DNA of 64,000 nucleotides from MPNP01 sp026710155. GTDB taxonomy: Bacteria > Pseudomonadota > Alphaproteobacteria > Rhodobacterales > Rhodobacteraceae. Each line of letters begins with the position of its first letter. Position 1 is the stretch's first letter. The stretch spans positions 3,162,001 to 3,226,000 of the forward strand of contig OZ241737.1 in NCBI GenBank assembly GCA_965200885.1, in the 5' to 3' direction. Below are positions 45,492 through 55,181 of this stretch, one piece after another. The translations under genes were made by a program, and so were the position numbers. The notes below the pieces were generated by a model that saw only the letters and a list, made by a program, of their open reading frames with translations, was not told the origin of the DNA and searched no databases.

Positions 45492-46769
45492 CTACTGTAT
45501 TCACACATCTTTTTTTTGAGTTTGTCCCTGCCTTTTGATCGGCGATGTGTTTCCCTGTTTCCGTCATTGGACCGAGGCAGCGGATTGACCAATGGAACAG
45601 GAGGCATCATCCTTTGGTGATCATCGCCTGGACCGGGCCAGCCGTTTCATCCATGATGGCCTGACAAGTCATGGTCCTGGCGGCACCCATGCCGGCGGGA
45701 TACGCATTGGCCGTTTTCCGGGGAACGAACAGGTGACGGAGGACAGGATCATTGGGCCGGTGGCGGCCGCCCAATGGTGTTTCCTTAAGCAAAATTCATG
45801 GAAATAGCATTCTATTTCGTTCCACATATTGATAAATGCCGCATACCCATTACTACATATTGACACCAATCTTGAGGTGTTTGGTGTCTGAACTCTTAAA
45901 CGAATGCCATTGGGCGGCCGCCACCCCGTCCTGCGTCAAGGGGCTGCATGTCCTGTCGATACAGAATGCGACGGGTTTCCGCGATGATGGTCGTGGCAAC
46001 GGTCTGGTTGGCCATGCCACGATTGCGGTTGAAGCGGAACGTGGAGCCCTTTTGGGCCTGTTGGATGCCGGGCTGGTCGAACGGCGGGAGGATGATCCCG
46101 AACCGGCACTAGGCCAGGCCTTTGGTGACCGGCAGGGCTGCCGGTGGATGCGTCCATGGTGACGGTTGTTGCCGACGGTGAAGCCGGCATATGCGAGATG
46201 TTTGCCGGTCTTGAAGGGCGGCCGACGGAAGAACATGGGGTTGCATTGCCGGCCCGGACAGAGGAAACGGACGGTCCGGCTGGCGGTCCGCTGTGGTTCG
46301 TCAACGATCAGGCATCCCCGGAACCATGCACCGGAAGAGGGTGTTTCCCCCATTCATCGGAGGCTTCCCACCAGTCATGATGGTTCATGTTTCGACCAGG
46401 CCCGTTGGATCATTCACCTGCTCGCCAGCGGTGGCTCACCGGACCATCAGGACGCAGGGTTTTGACATCGGGAGGGTATCGATGTCGACGGTGCCCTTCC
46501 TGAATCTCCGTGTGCTGACCCTGGTGGCTGGTGTTTCCTGCCTGCAGCTGGTGCAGGATCGCGACGGTGAGGGGAACAGGCCCCTAGGGGATGTGTTCAC
46601 ACCGGCCGACCAAGAGGCCCCGGCCTTTGCAGCCTGGGTCCGTGCACGTCCTGGAGGGTGGAACCGCTGCCATGGAAAACCGGGTCCGGTTGTCATGCTG
46701 CGGGGACTGTACCGATTCCGGGCCGTACAACCTGGATATGACCTGGGAGGAAATGTGTGAATCCAGTAG
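45492..46769 (+). mobile_element. IS4 (Tn5-like) copy carrying MITE-2
   Basis: 1278 bp from CTACTGTATTCACACATC to TGTGTGAATCCAGTAG, imperfect inverted ends. The transposase is readable in pieces: SSFGDHRLDRASRFIHDGL, LSIQNATGFRDDGRGN, TVVADGEAGICEMF, RWIIHLLASGG, GRVSMSTVPFLN, LVAGVSCLQLVQDRDGEGN and GKPGPVVMLRGLYRFRAV. It is broken by MITE-2 and several frameshifts. A copy of equal length lies inverted at 50362-51639, and the match continues 18 bp past the right end (to 46787). Confidence 0.75.
45772..45912. repeat. MITE-2 copy (DruA-IS ends)
   Basis: 141 bp from CAATGGTGTTTCCTTAAG to CTTAAACGAATGCCATTG, flanked by an exact 10-bp duplication GGCGGCCGCC (45762-45771 and 45913-45922). Removing it restores the IS4 frame (PVAAATPSCV), and the empty site exists at 20020-20045. 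The ends match those of the DruA-IS. Confidence 0.85.
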
Positions 46770-46789
46770 GGTCGCAAGGGGGGGGGTCT

Positions 46790-47555
46790 GAAGAAACATT
46801 TCGTCTCCCGCGGGAAGCTCTGCCTGCCGACATCGACCGCCTTTTGGCTGAATGCCCTTCCTGTGCCTGAACAGCCTGCTTGATCCAGGCATGGTGTGGG
46901 TGCTGGAGGGGAGATCGTGCCGGCGCTTGAGGGGCTAGGTGTATTGGTTGCAGGAGAACTTCTTCAAGTACATGCGCGAGGAGTTCAACCTTGATTCGCT
47001 GCCGGTCCATGAGCTTGCCTCACCTGATCCCGATGCTGCAATCGTCAACCCGGAATGGCGCCGGATTGACAGGGAGCACTGGAAGGTGAATCCCCGCCTG
47101 GGCACCATCCACAACAGGATGGCTGCCCAGATGGAACGAGTAACCCCTCACGGGAAAGGCTGGACCAATTGCAGCAGGATCTCGATGCCCAGCTGGCCAG
47201 GCTTGAAACCCTCGGGGAACTCCAGAAGAGCATCCCCGAAAGGATCAGGGTCGGTAACCTGAGGGGGAAAGATGCCCTTGATGTCCTGCCGGCTGGTGAA
47301 AGGCTGTTGCCGGACATTCTCCGGATGATTGCCGGGCGCGCGGAAACGGTGATGATGCGGGCGGATGCCGACATTGTTCCGGATCACGGTAGGGGGGAGT
47401 TACGGGTACGGGTACTGGGGACAGCAAGTGATGCCGGTGAAAAACATGTGAGGGAATTGCTGGAGGAATTGACGAGGACCGGAACATGCTTCCCGGAAAC
47501 CAACCCCCGGCTGGCTTATGAAACCTGTGGGTGGGGGATTGAAACATGGAGATAA
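46790..47555 (+). pseudogene. Large DDE transposase, C-terminal remnant (unclassified IS type)
   Basis: WLQENFFKYMREEFNLDSLP and VHELASPDP, then a frameshift, then LERLDQLQQDLDAQLARL-type coiled coil, DVLPAGERLLPDILRMIAGR and LLEELTRTGTCFPETNPRL with YET. The order QENFFKYM, coiled coil, final E-E-L-N/T-R-T helix is that of a zinc-ribbon transposase found in many proteobacteria. The N-terminal and catalytic parts are missing. Confidence 0.5.
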
Positions 47556-47623
47556 TTAGGTTGATGCAGTGGATCATAGTTGGACAGAAATAGTCTGAAG
47601 GTCATGAAGTCTGAAATTAGGGG

Positions 47624-47652
47624 TTGACAAGTTATGAATATCGCACTAAACT
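47624..47652 (+). promoter_or_regulatory. Promoter of the 47717 gene
   Basis: Consensus TTGACA, 17-bp spacer, TAAACT. The start of transcription would be near 47659, giving either a nearly leaderless mRNA (ATG 47660) or a 60-base leader (ATG 47717). Confidence 0.6.
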
Positions 47653-47716
47653 TGTTCCAATGACACGATCTCACCACATTTCCAAGCCTTCATTTGGACG
47701 GTCGAATGCCTCCGGC

Positions 47717-48091
47717 ATGAAACTGCTGATCAACTCCTTCCGAGATCTCTATCTCCAACCGCTTGATGAGCCTCTTCCCGATATCCCCCGCTTCTTGGCA
47801 GCCTTCGCCGGAAGTTCCACCTACCTTTTCGGAACCTATCTCATTCTCTTTACTGATGTTGTCTCTGAGGTCGTCCCTGACCCAAACTCTAATATAACCG
47901 GATCCGTAACAGACCTCTTTGGAAGCATTGAATATTCCTCGCAACTTATTTTGGCAGTTGTACTGGCCTTGGTATATGCATTATTGGCGGCTGCCGTACG
48001 TGTCCGTCACGGTCCAGTCCGCCTATACATGACTGGCCTCCTCATCCCCTTCATCTCGACGGTCTTGATTCGGACCGCTTGGAGCACCTAA
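47717..48091 (+). CDS. Membrane protein of unknown function
   Basis: 124 residues from ATG 47717; ATG 47660 would add 19 polar residues. Three predicted membrane segments: AFAGSSTYLFGTYLILF, QLILAVVLALVYALLAAAV and LYMTGLLIPFISTVLI, with a short acidic loop between the first two. No family recognised. A good promoter precedes it, and the secreted-protein gene follows after 40 bp in the same direction, so the two may form an operon at the cell envelope. Confidence 0.55.
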   Translation: MKLLINSFRDLYLQPLDEPLPDIPRFLAAFAGSSTYLFGTYLILFTDVVSEVVPDPNSNITGSVTDLFGSIEYSSQLILAVVLALVYALLAAAVRVRHGPVRLYMTGLLIPFISTVLIRTAWST

Positions 48092-48131
48092 CTGCAAATT
48101 TAAGGCAAAATACAGAAAGGAGACCATCTCC

Positions 48132-48650
48132 ATGCCTCGAAAATTCTGGAATACACTGTTCGTGACACTTGTCACAGCGCTCTTGTTTCCAGCCTCGATA
48201 GTAATTGCGCAGAACAACCATTTACCTCCGCCGACACAGCTTAACGAAATCACCTTGGGTCAACGCTTGCATTGGTCAGCACTCCAGTTCATCGCGCCTG
48301 AACGCCTCCACACAATCGTCCCGGTCTACATCTATTCTGACTCTGACATCCTTGGTCATGATGACTACACCCCTCAACCATGTCTTAAACTGGTTAGTGA
48401 ATCTCCTAGTCAGGATACCAATTGTGCCTACGGCGCTCTTGGCCAACAACAGGGAGAAAGTAACCACCTCCACTGGTGGACCCTTGAGATTCCGACAGAC
48501 TGTGAAGGTTGCTCCTATGCTCTCAACCATCCAATTCCCGAAATTCCACTAGCTGAAACCTTCTGGATGAACCACGAAGATTGGAACAGCGCCGTTGATC
48601 ATTGGAATCAGTACAATCGAATGGAAGGTTCGATATATTTCGGGCAATAA
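48132..48650 (+). CDS. Secreted protein of unknown function
   Basis: 172 residues, AAAGGAGA ribosome site. Signal peptide MPRKFWNTLFVTLVTALLFP, then ASIVIA before the likely cleavage. The mature part has four Cys (in QPCLKL, TNCAYG and DCEGCSY), which could form two disulfides, and is Trp/His-rich (NHLHWWTLEI, ETFWMNHEDWN). Not recognised. Periplasmic or outer-membrane location is likely. The frame after its stop (48651-48809) stays open in another register, and may be a lost C-terminal extension cut by the inverted porin arm at 48810. Confidence 0.6.
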   Translation: MPRKFWNTLFVTLVTALLFPASIVIAQNNHLPPPTQLNEITLGQRLHWSALQFIAPERLHTIVPVYIYSDSDILGHDDYTPQPCLKLVSESPSQDTNCAYGALGQQQGESNHLHWWTLEIPTDCEGCSYALNHPIPEIPLAETFWMNHEDWNSAVDHWNQYNRMEGSIYFGQ

Positions 48651-48809
48651 AATGGAAATTACACGATGACAGCTCAGTTCCAGAAGGGCCTGATCAAACC
48701 TGTCCTCAAGTACCGAATTCCATTCAATGGGTTGATCCCGGAGGCAACGGATTGGTAACAAAGGCCCTAACCTATTCACCGCCAGTCGGGCCGGAAGATC
48801 CGCTTGCAG
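48651..48809 (+). other. Open stretch truncated by the porin repeat
   Basis: Frame from about 48654 encodes KWKLHDDSSVPEGPDQTCPQ and SIQWVDPGGNGLVTKALTYS, running into the repeat arm at 48810. Possibly a broken gene. A 30-codon ORF from ATG 48666 in a different frame is the alternative. Neither is recognised. Confidence 0.3.
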
Positions 48810-50090
48810 ATGGGTTATATAAGGATAATATTATTGCATTCTTATCCCAAACAAAATCTTAAATCCACCAAGGCATTTTTGTATTAGCCACTCTGAACTT
48901 TAAGGATAAATGGAAACTTTGTTGAATTTGGTTCAACTAAAGGTGTTGACCTGTACCTATCTTATTGAAAAGAAATTTGATTTGGTGGAATGGTATTTTA
49001 TCTTAACCAGCCAAATGTTGGCATCAAGAATTAACTAATTTTAGAAATGCTCACATTGATTTTGATTGTGTTTTGCATACCAGCAAACGAAAAATGTGAG
49101 GGCAATTCTGCAAGGGTCGGAATACCCGCGCGTATTTCGGCAAACGAGAACGGATAAGGACCCGTAGGTGGGGCGAGAGGTAATGCGTCTCTTTGAAGAG
49201 AGTACTCCTTATCCTATGGGCCTGGCAATGAAAAAGGGCGGTGAATCCCGCCCTCTCAAAATGCTTTGATCAGATAAAACTAGAATACCATCTTAATGCT
49301 GGCTTCAAGCGTGGTTACTTTGTTTACATTTTCTGTATCCTGTTGGTCAACACCGGCGTTGAAGGTAGCTCCACCACCAAGATCATAGTCAAAATCAAGC
49401 TGGATCTTCTTGTCCTTGACCGAAGCTACATAATCGGCCTCATCACCTATTGTTTCTACTTCGGTTGTCCTTTCCTTTTTCCTGGTGGAATATGCCACCG
49501 TTATTGTGGCACCTTCGCCAGCAGCCATGCTAGCACTTACACCCACTCCGGACGTCTTTTCATCATACAAATCGTCATCACCAATACCTGTAGTCGTATC
49601 TATGTCAAGATCATTGTTGTCCGCACTCTCGGACCTGGCATAGAAAACACTCGTGCTCACGCCAGACAGGTCGGTGCCAACACCCAGGGCCAATCCCTTC
49701 TCACTGTCCATTCCGACGCCAACTTGAACCGCACCGGCATCATATGTCACACCCATCGACCATTGATTGCTTACATCATCATCGGTCGGTGCATTGGAGG
49801 TAAGCACATAGGAGGCACCTTGGAAAGCACCGGACAGCTCAATTTTCTGACCCGATGCAAGAAGGATGTTATCCTCTTCAGTGATGCCAATGCCACCGGA
49901 ACTCCAGGCACCGGGATCCGGGTCACCAAAAGCAAGTTTCCAAGCTCCGCCAGCCCCGCCGACATAAACAGTGGAACCCTTTACCTTGCCATCATCTCGA
50001 GCATCCTGCTCAATGGCAAGGCTGGCTCCGAACTTCAAGCCACCGTCAGTGGTTCCAGATGCTGAAAAAGTGACCTGGAAATCCTCGATG
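48810..50090 (-). repeat. Inverted copy of the porin 3' region (left arm)
   Basis: 1281 bp that by eye is identical to the complement of 52282-53562, including the porin coding part, terminator, structured element and trailing sequence. Mismatch begins at 48809/53563 and 50091/52281. Confidence 0.85.
49280..50090 (-). pseudogene. Porin, 5'-truncated duplicate
   Basis: Codes for the last 269 residues of the 52091 porin without a difference, but the first 64 residues (signal peptide and acidic N-terminus) are replaced by unrelated sequence from an hsdS fragment. Without a signal peptide it cannot reach the outer membrane. It could act as a reservoir for gene conversion. Confidence 0.8.
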
Positions 50091-50361
50091 TACGGATGGA
50101 AGGAGCACCAGCCATCATCCGTTGGCAATATTCGGTGGATCCATCCCGGTGATGCTTGTCACGACAGGAGGAACAACGGACAATGCCCGTCAGGTGGTCC
50201 GGTTCCCTGTCAATCCATACCGACGATTCCATGCTGCTGCAAAGACACCTGCATGGGTTTCTGAGAAGGAGGCGACACCACATTCACCGCCTAGACAAAG
50301 GTGCCGGTATTCCGCATGCATGCATTGGAGACCTGTCAACCATACCCCCCCCCTTGCGACC

Positions 50362-51639
50362 CTACTGGATTCACACATTTCCTCCCAGGTCATATCCAGG
50401 TTGTACGGCCCGGAATCGGTACAGTCCCCGCAGCATGACAACCGGACCCGGTTTTCCATGGCAGCGGTTCCACCCTCCAGGACGTGCACGGACCCAGGCT
50501 GCAAAGGCCGGGGCCTCTTGGTCGGCCGGTGTGAACACATCCCCTAGGGGCCTGTTCCCCTCACCGTCGCGATCCTGCACCAGCTGCAGGCAGGAAACAC
50601 CAGCCACCAGGGTCAGCACACGGAGATTCAGGAAGGGCACCGTCGACATCGATACCCTCCCGATGTCAAAACCCTGCGTCCTGATGGTCCGGTGAGCCAC
50701 CGCTGGCGAGCAGGTGAATGATCCAACGGGCCTGGTCGAAACATGAACCATCATGACTGGTGGGAAGCCTCCGATGAATGGGGGAAACACCCTCTTCCGG
50801 TGCATGGTTCCGGGGATGCCTGATCGTTGACGAACCACAGCGGACCGCCAGCCGGACCGTCCGTTTCCTCTGTCCGGGCCGGCAATGCAACCCCATGTTC
50901 TTCCGTCGGCCGCCCTTCAAGACCGGCAAACATCTCGCATATGCCGGCTTCACCGTCGGCAACAACCGTCACCATGGACGCATCCACCGGCAGCCCTGCC
51001 GGTCACCAAAGGCCTGGCCTAGTGCCGGTTCGGGATCATCCTCCCGCCGTTCGACCAGCCCGGCATCCAACAGGCCCAAAAGGGCTCCACGTTCCGCTTC
51101 AACCGCAATCGTGGCATGGCCAACCAGACCGTTGCCACGACCATCATCGCGGAAACCCGTCGCATTCTGTATCGACAGGACATGCAGCCCCTTGACGCAG
51201 GACGGGGTGGCGGCCGCCCAATGGCATTCGTTTAAGAGTTCAGACACCAAACACCTCAAGATTGGTGTCAATATGTAGTAATGGGTATGCGGCATTTATC
51301 AATATGTGGAACGAAATAGAATGCTATTTCCATGAATTTTGCTTAAGGAAACACCATTGGGCGGCCGCCACCGGCCCAATGATCCTGTCCTCCGTCACCT
51401 GTTCGTTCCCCGGAAAACGGCCAATGCGTATCCCGCCGGCATGGGTGCCGCCAGGACCATGACTTGTCAGGCCATCATGGATGAAACGGCTGGCCCGGTC
51501 CAGGCGATGATCACCAAAGGATGATGCCTCCTGTTCCATTGGTCAATCCGCTGCCTCGGTCCAATGACGGAAAAAGGGAAACACATCGCCGATCAAAAGG
51601 CAGGGACAAACTCAAAAAAAAGATGTGTGAATACAGTAG
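50362..51639 (-). mobile_element. IS4 (Tn5-like) copy with MITE-2, inverted duplicate
   Basis: 1278 bp, inverted relative to 45492-46769, with the same MITE, the same frameshifts and identical translations. The match runs on for 18 bp (50344-50361), ending in a C9 run. It sits within hsdS cassette E. Because the transposase is dead and flank is shared, segmental duplication is more likely than transposition. Confidence 0.75.
51219..51359. repeat. MITE-2 copy in the inverted IS4
   Basis: Same 141 bp and same GGCGGCCGCC duplication as at 45772-45912, carried along in the IS4 duplicate. Confidence 0.8.
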
Positions 51640-51720
51640 CCTTTGAAATGGGGGAGGATTGCTGGAAAACTGGATTGTCAAACCTTGTAGATTCAAATAT
51701 GTAATCCCCTTATGAAAGGC

Positions 51721-51840
51721 GATTACATACTTGGATATGCACACCCTGAAACAATCAATCCACCAGTTTGTCAAGACAATGCTCAAACTGGGATTGTCTC
51801 AACTCCCGTTCCCCCGTCAATTCCTCCCAGCAATCCTCAC
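51721..51840 (-). pseudogene. hsdS: hsdS 3' fragment (cassette D)
   Basis: Minus strand: DCWEELTGERELRQSQFEHC, then LDKLVD-stop, the conserved end of the cassette hsdS. It abuts cassette E head-on, with a diverged inverted end GATTACATACTTGGATATGC at 51720. The rest is missing. Confidence 0.55.
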
Positions 51841-52090
51841 CACCATTTCTTCTTTGATGGAATTCAGCAAACAGCAATCCAAGAAAAGTTTATGAAGATC
51901 AATCTAAAACAGGAATGCTTCTGGTTAATATCCAGCCGGACATAAACAGCTAGGAATTATGCATGTTGTAAAAAAGATACAGTTATGAATCAATATAAAC
52001 CAATCTCTTCCTATGTTTCCTCAAAATGCTAATTTTTGTCTTCCGTAGTAATAAAGCTACTGATTAATCTTAATTATTAAGGATATTGAA

Positions 52091-53092
52091 ATGAAAAAAT
52101 TCATGATTTCCGTTTCAGCCCTTGCCCTCTCTGGCAGCATGGCCTTTGCCATGGACGAGGAGGCGATGGACGAAGAGATGATGATGGAAGCCCCGGCACC
52201 TTCTATTGCACTAAGTGGTGAAGCAAAGATGGGCGTCAAGAATGTGAGTTCGGATAATGAAGATGACGACGGTCTGGCACTCATCGAGGATTTCCAGGTC
52301 ACTTTTTCAGCATCTGGAACCACTGACGGTGGCTTGAAGTTCGGAGCCAGCCTTGCCATTGAGCAGGATGCTCGAGATGATGGCAAGGTAAAGGGTTCCA
52401 CTGTTTATGTCGGCGGGGCTGGCGGAGCTTGGAAACTTGCTTTTGGTGACCCGGATCCCGGTGCCTGGAGTTCCGGTGGCATTGGCATCACTGAAGAGGA
52501 TAACATCCTTCTTGCATCGGGTCAGAAAATTGAGCTGTCCGGTGCTTTCCAAGGTGCCTCCTATGTGCTTACCTCCAATGCACCGACCGATGATGATGTA
52601 AGCAATCAATGGTCGATGGGTGTGACATATGATGCCGGTGCGGTTCAAGTTGGCGTCGGAATGGACAGTGAGAAGGGATTGGCCCTGGGTGTTGGCACCG
52701 ACCTGTCTGGCGTGAGCACGAGTGTTTTCTATGCCAGGTCCGAGAGTGCGGACAACAATGATCTTGACATAGATACGACTACAGGTATTGGTGATGACGA
52801 TTTGTATGATGAAAAGACGTCCGGAGTGGGTGTAAGTGCTAGCATGGCTGCTGGCGAAGGTGCCACAATAACGGTGGCATATTCCACCAGGAAAAAGGAA
52901 AGGACAACCGAAGTAGAAACAATAGGTGATGAGGCCGATTATGTAGCTTCGGTCAAGGACAAGAAGATCCAGCTTGATTTTGACTATGATCTTGGTGGTG
53001 GAGCTACCTTCAACGCCGGTGTTGACCAACAGGATACAGAAAATGTAAACAAAGTAACCACGCTTGAAGCCAGCATTAAGATGGTATTCTAG
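52091..53092 (+). CDS. Outer-membrane porin (Rhodobacter/Gram-negative porin type)
   Basis: 333 residues. Signal peptide MKKFMISVSALALSGSMAFA, then a very acidic, Met-rich stretch (DEEAMDEEMMMEAP) and alternating polar/hydrophobic strands: IALSGEAKMGV, FQVTFSASGTTDGGLKFGAS, YVGGAGGAWKLAFGD, and so on to a C-terminal strand LEASIKMVF ending in Phe, the outer-membrane assembly signal. This is the layout of trimeric general porins of alphaproteobacteria (Porin_4 type). AAGGAT precedes the ATG. A terminator follows. Its last 269 codons are duplicated inverted at 49280. The gene is intact. Confidence 0.85.
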   Translation: MKKFMISVSALALSGSMAFAMDEEAMDEEMMMEAPAPSIALSGEAKMGVKNVSSDNEDDDGLALIEDFQVTFSASGTTDGGLKFGASLAIEQDARDDGKVKGSTVYVGGAGGAWKLAFGDPDPGAWSSGGIGITEEDNILLASGQKIELSGAFQGASYVLTSNAPTDDDVSNQWSMGVTYDAGAVQVGVGMDSEKGLALGVGTDLSGVSTSVFYARSESADNNDLDIDTTTGIGDDDLYDEKTSGVGVSASMAAGEGATITVAYSTRKKERTTEVETIGDEADYVASVKDKKIQLDFDYDLGGGATFNAGVDQQDTENVNKVTTLEASIKMVF

Positions 53093-53117
53093 TTTTATCT
53101 GATCAAAGCATTTTGAG

Positions 53118-53141
53118 AGGGCGGGATTCACCGCCCTTTTT
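53118..53141 (+). terminator. Porin terminator
   Basis: Stem GGGCGG/CCGCCC with a 6-base loop followed by TTTTTC, 25 bp after the porin stop. Mirrored at 49231-49254 in the left arm. Confidence 0.8.
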
Positions 53142-53157
53142 CATTGCCAGGCCCATA

Positions 53158-53220
53158 GGATAAGGAGTACTCTCTTCAAAGAGACGCATTACCTCTCGCC
53201 CCACCTACGGGTCCTTATCC
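53158..53220. ncRNA. Structured element after the porin (possible RNA)
   Basis: 63 bases closed by a perfect 9-bp stem GGATAAGGA/TCCTTATCC. Inside are a hairpin TCTC-TTCAA-GAGA and a complementary ACCTCTCGCC stretch. It follows the terminator, so it is unlikely to be read with the porin. Not a tRNA: no T-arm consensus, and the arm lengths are wrong. Also present in the left arm at 49152-49214. Confidence 0.3.
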
Positions 53221-53711
53221 GTTCTCGTTTGCCGAAATACGCGCGGGTATTCCGACCCTTGCAGAATTGCCCTCACATTTTTCGTTTGCTGGTATGCAAA
53301 ACACAATCAAAATCAATGTGAGCATTTCTAAAATTAGTTAATTCTTGATGCCAACATTTGGCTGGTTAAGATAAAATACCATTCCACCAAATCAAATTTC
53401 TTTTCAATAAGATAGGTACAGGTCAACACCTTTAGTTGAACCAAATTCAACAAAGTTTCCATTTATCCTTAAAGTTCAGAGTGGCTAATACAAAAATGCC
53501 TTGGTGGATTTAAGATTTTGTTTGGGATAAGAATGCAATAATATTATCCTTATATAACCCATGTAAGATGCCAGTTTATTGATGAAATTTAGCTTGATCT
53601 GCTATCTTTTTGTTGGTCTTGGATACTTGATTCTATTAATCCTGTGGATATTAATGTCCATGTGAACAGCTTATTGTGGGTTTGATAATAACAAACGAGC
53701 TATAAATTCAT

Positions 53712-53991
53712 ATTTCCTTACCTCGGGGTTAATTCTGTCCTACATGAATGCAATGATTTTGACATGAATGAGCCCTTTATCGCAGGTGTAATTGCCATAG
53801 TCGAAAACACCATAGCCCCATTTTCAGGAGGGTAAGAAGTAGTTGGCCGAAATTTGAAATTTTTCAGGAGAAGAAGAAGGATGGCAGTTAAACATGTTCA
53901 TCAACTCTGTTTGGTATATTCCTTCAGACCCCTTGGTGTTGGGACAGGCCATGAATCATGTCCCTGAATTGCTTGTCCGAGGTAAGGAAAT
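53712..53991. repeat. 280-bp element with 15-bp inverted ends
   Basis: ATTTCCTTACCTCGG at 53712-53726 is exactly inverted at 53977-53991. Half-sites resembling it occur at 28826, 9026 and 47597. No coding region inside; 53563-53711 to its left also holds no gene. Confidence 0.45.
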
Positions 53992-54016
53992 CTGAAACTA
54001 ATCGAAACCTCTAGAT

Positions 54017-55093
54017 TTAATACTCCCAATCTTTACCTTGCATTTCATACAGCCGCGAAACAGCCCTTTTAAACTCAAAAGATTCATTTCCTTCCACATA
54101 AAGGTTTTCAGGACAAGATGCGGCAGAAAGAAAAAACATTATCCTGTTTTCATACAGTGTATCCACCAGCATTACAAATCTCTTTGCCTCATTGTAATTC
54201 AATCGGGACAAAAGAGGTACATCCTCCAAAATCAAGACTCTGATATTGTTGGCAATTGCCAGAAAGTCCGGCGGTCCCAGGGGTTGGCCGCATAGATCCC
54301 AGAAATGTGCTCTGAGAACTCCTCTCGAAAACTGGGGGAAATATATTTCTCTTCCCTTAACTTCTATTCTGAGCTGTTCCGAATGACCACCTGACAGTTC
54401 ATTCCAGATGTTGCCAAGTTTCGTTCTAGCATAATCGTTTGATGGATAAAAATATGTTCGCCTCCCACTCAATCTGCTTTTCCGATGATCAAGCTGCCCC
54501 CCAAATTCAACCACATTCAGGTTTTTGCTCAACACATCCATGTATGGCTCAATCAGGTGACGGTTCAACCCATCCTCATACAATTCTGAGGGTCTGCGGT
54601 TTGAGGTAGTGAACAAAATCATTCCCTTTTCAAAGAGACCTTCCAGCAACCTGCCAACTATAACTCCATCAGGAACATTATCCATTTGAAATTCATCCAG
54701 ACAAAGTAATCTGGCATCTTGAACCAAGATTTTTGTTAGAGGAGGAATGACATCATCAACATCATCATGTCTTATTTCCTTAAGCCGATCATGGATTTGC
54801 TGAATGAAGGCAAGGTAATGGATTCTCCTTTTTTGGCTGATCGGAATATAATCATAAAACAAATCCATAAGCATGGATTTACCTCTTCCAACTCTTCCCC
54901 ACAGATACAATCCTTTTTTAGAAACAGGTTTTTTTCCGAAAAACCTGCCAACTAATCCAGAGGAGGTTTTATCTGTCAGTAATATTTTCTCCAGTTCTTC
55001 CAAATGGCTCAATACACTCATTTGAGCACTGTCATGATATATTTCACCGCTATCTAGCAGTTTCATGTAGACATTTCGGATGGATGTGGACAT
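54017..55093 (-). CDS. zapE: ZapE/AFG1-like cell-division ATPase
   Basis: 358 residues, normal for the family. Walker A GRVGRGKS (66-73), Walker B LLCLDEFQ (129-136), sensor-like FTTSNRRPSELYEDGLNR (about 165-182), and the conserved HLIEPYMDVL and GRRTYFY segments. ZapE binds FtsZ at the septum and its mitochondrial homologue AFG1 acts in protein quality control. In many alphaproteobacteria it lies beside mdh; here it stands alone, downstream of an unrelated porin, which fits the rearranged state of the window. The gene is intact and probably the most core-like one present. Confidence 0.9.
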   Translation of the reverse strand: MSTSIRNVYMKLLDSGEIYHDSAQMSVLSHLEELEKILLTDKTSSGLVGRFFGKKPVSKKGLYLWGRVGRGKSMLMDLFYDYIPISQKRRIHYLAFIQQIHDRLKEIRHDDVDDVIPPLTKILVQDARLLCLDEFQMDNVPDGVIVGRLLEGLFEKGMILFTTSNRRPSELYEDGLNRHLIEPYMDVLSKNLNVVEFGGQLDHRKSRLSGRRTYFYPSNDYARTKLGNIWNELSGGHSEQLRIEVKGREIYFPQFSRGVLRAHFWDLCGQPLGPPDFLAIANNIRVLILEDVPLLSRLNYNEAKRFVMLVDTLYENRIMFFLSAASCPENLYVEGNESFEFKRAVSRLYEMQGKDWEY

Positions 55094-55181
55094 GTCTTCA
55101 TATTTTATTGAATCAGATTTATTTTTGCTTTGGAGTAAGGTTTTCTAGTAGGAATTTAGTGATTTGAGTTCATTGTAAATA

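Larger units (their letters stand above)
50091..51709 (+). mobile_element. hsdS: hsdS cassette E, split by IS4
   Basis: Plus-strand hsdS-type sequence 50091-50361 (PVRWSGSLSIHTDDSMLLQR, HLHGFLRRRRHHIHRLDKGA, GIPHACIGDLSTIP) with a C9 run at 50345-50353. After the IS4 it continues at 51640 (DCWKTGL) and ends in CAAATATGTAATCCCC, close to the cassette TIR. The 5' end is lost at the porin arm (50090/50091). Confidence 0.55.
52282..53562 (+). repeat. Porin 3' region, right arm of the inverted repeat
   Basis: Counterpart of 48810-50090. The arm begins inside the porin gene at codon 64 and ends 470 bp beyond the gene. Recombination between arms would invert the 2.2 kb between them. Confidence 0.85.

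Noticed and set aside
49241..50065. 274-codon plus-strand ORF (mirrored on the minus strand at 52307-53131)
   Set aside because: Antisense shadow of the porin gene; no ribosome site, and composition is that of the complement.
53158..53220. tRNA gene
   Set aside because: The closing stem is 9 bp and there is no T-loop consensus, anticodon arm of 5 bp, or CCA-compatible geometry.
48810..53562. Antigenic variation of the porin by inversion
   Set aside because: The two 3' portions appear identical, so switching would not change the protein in the present state.
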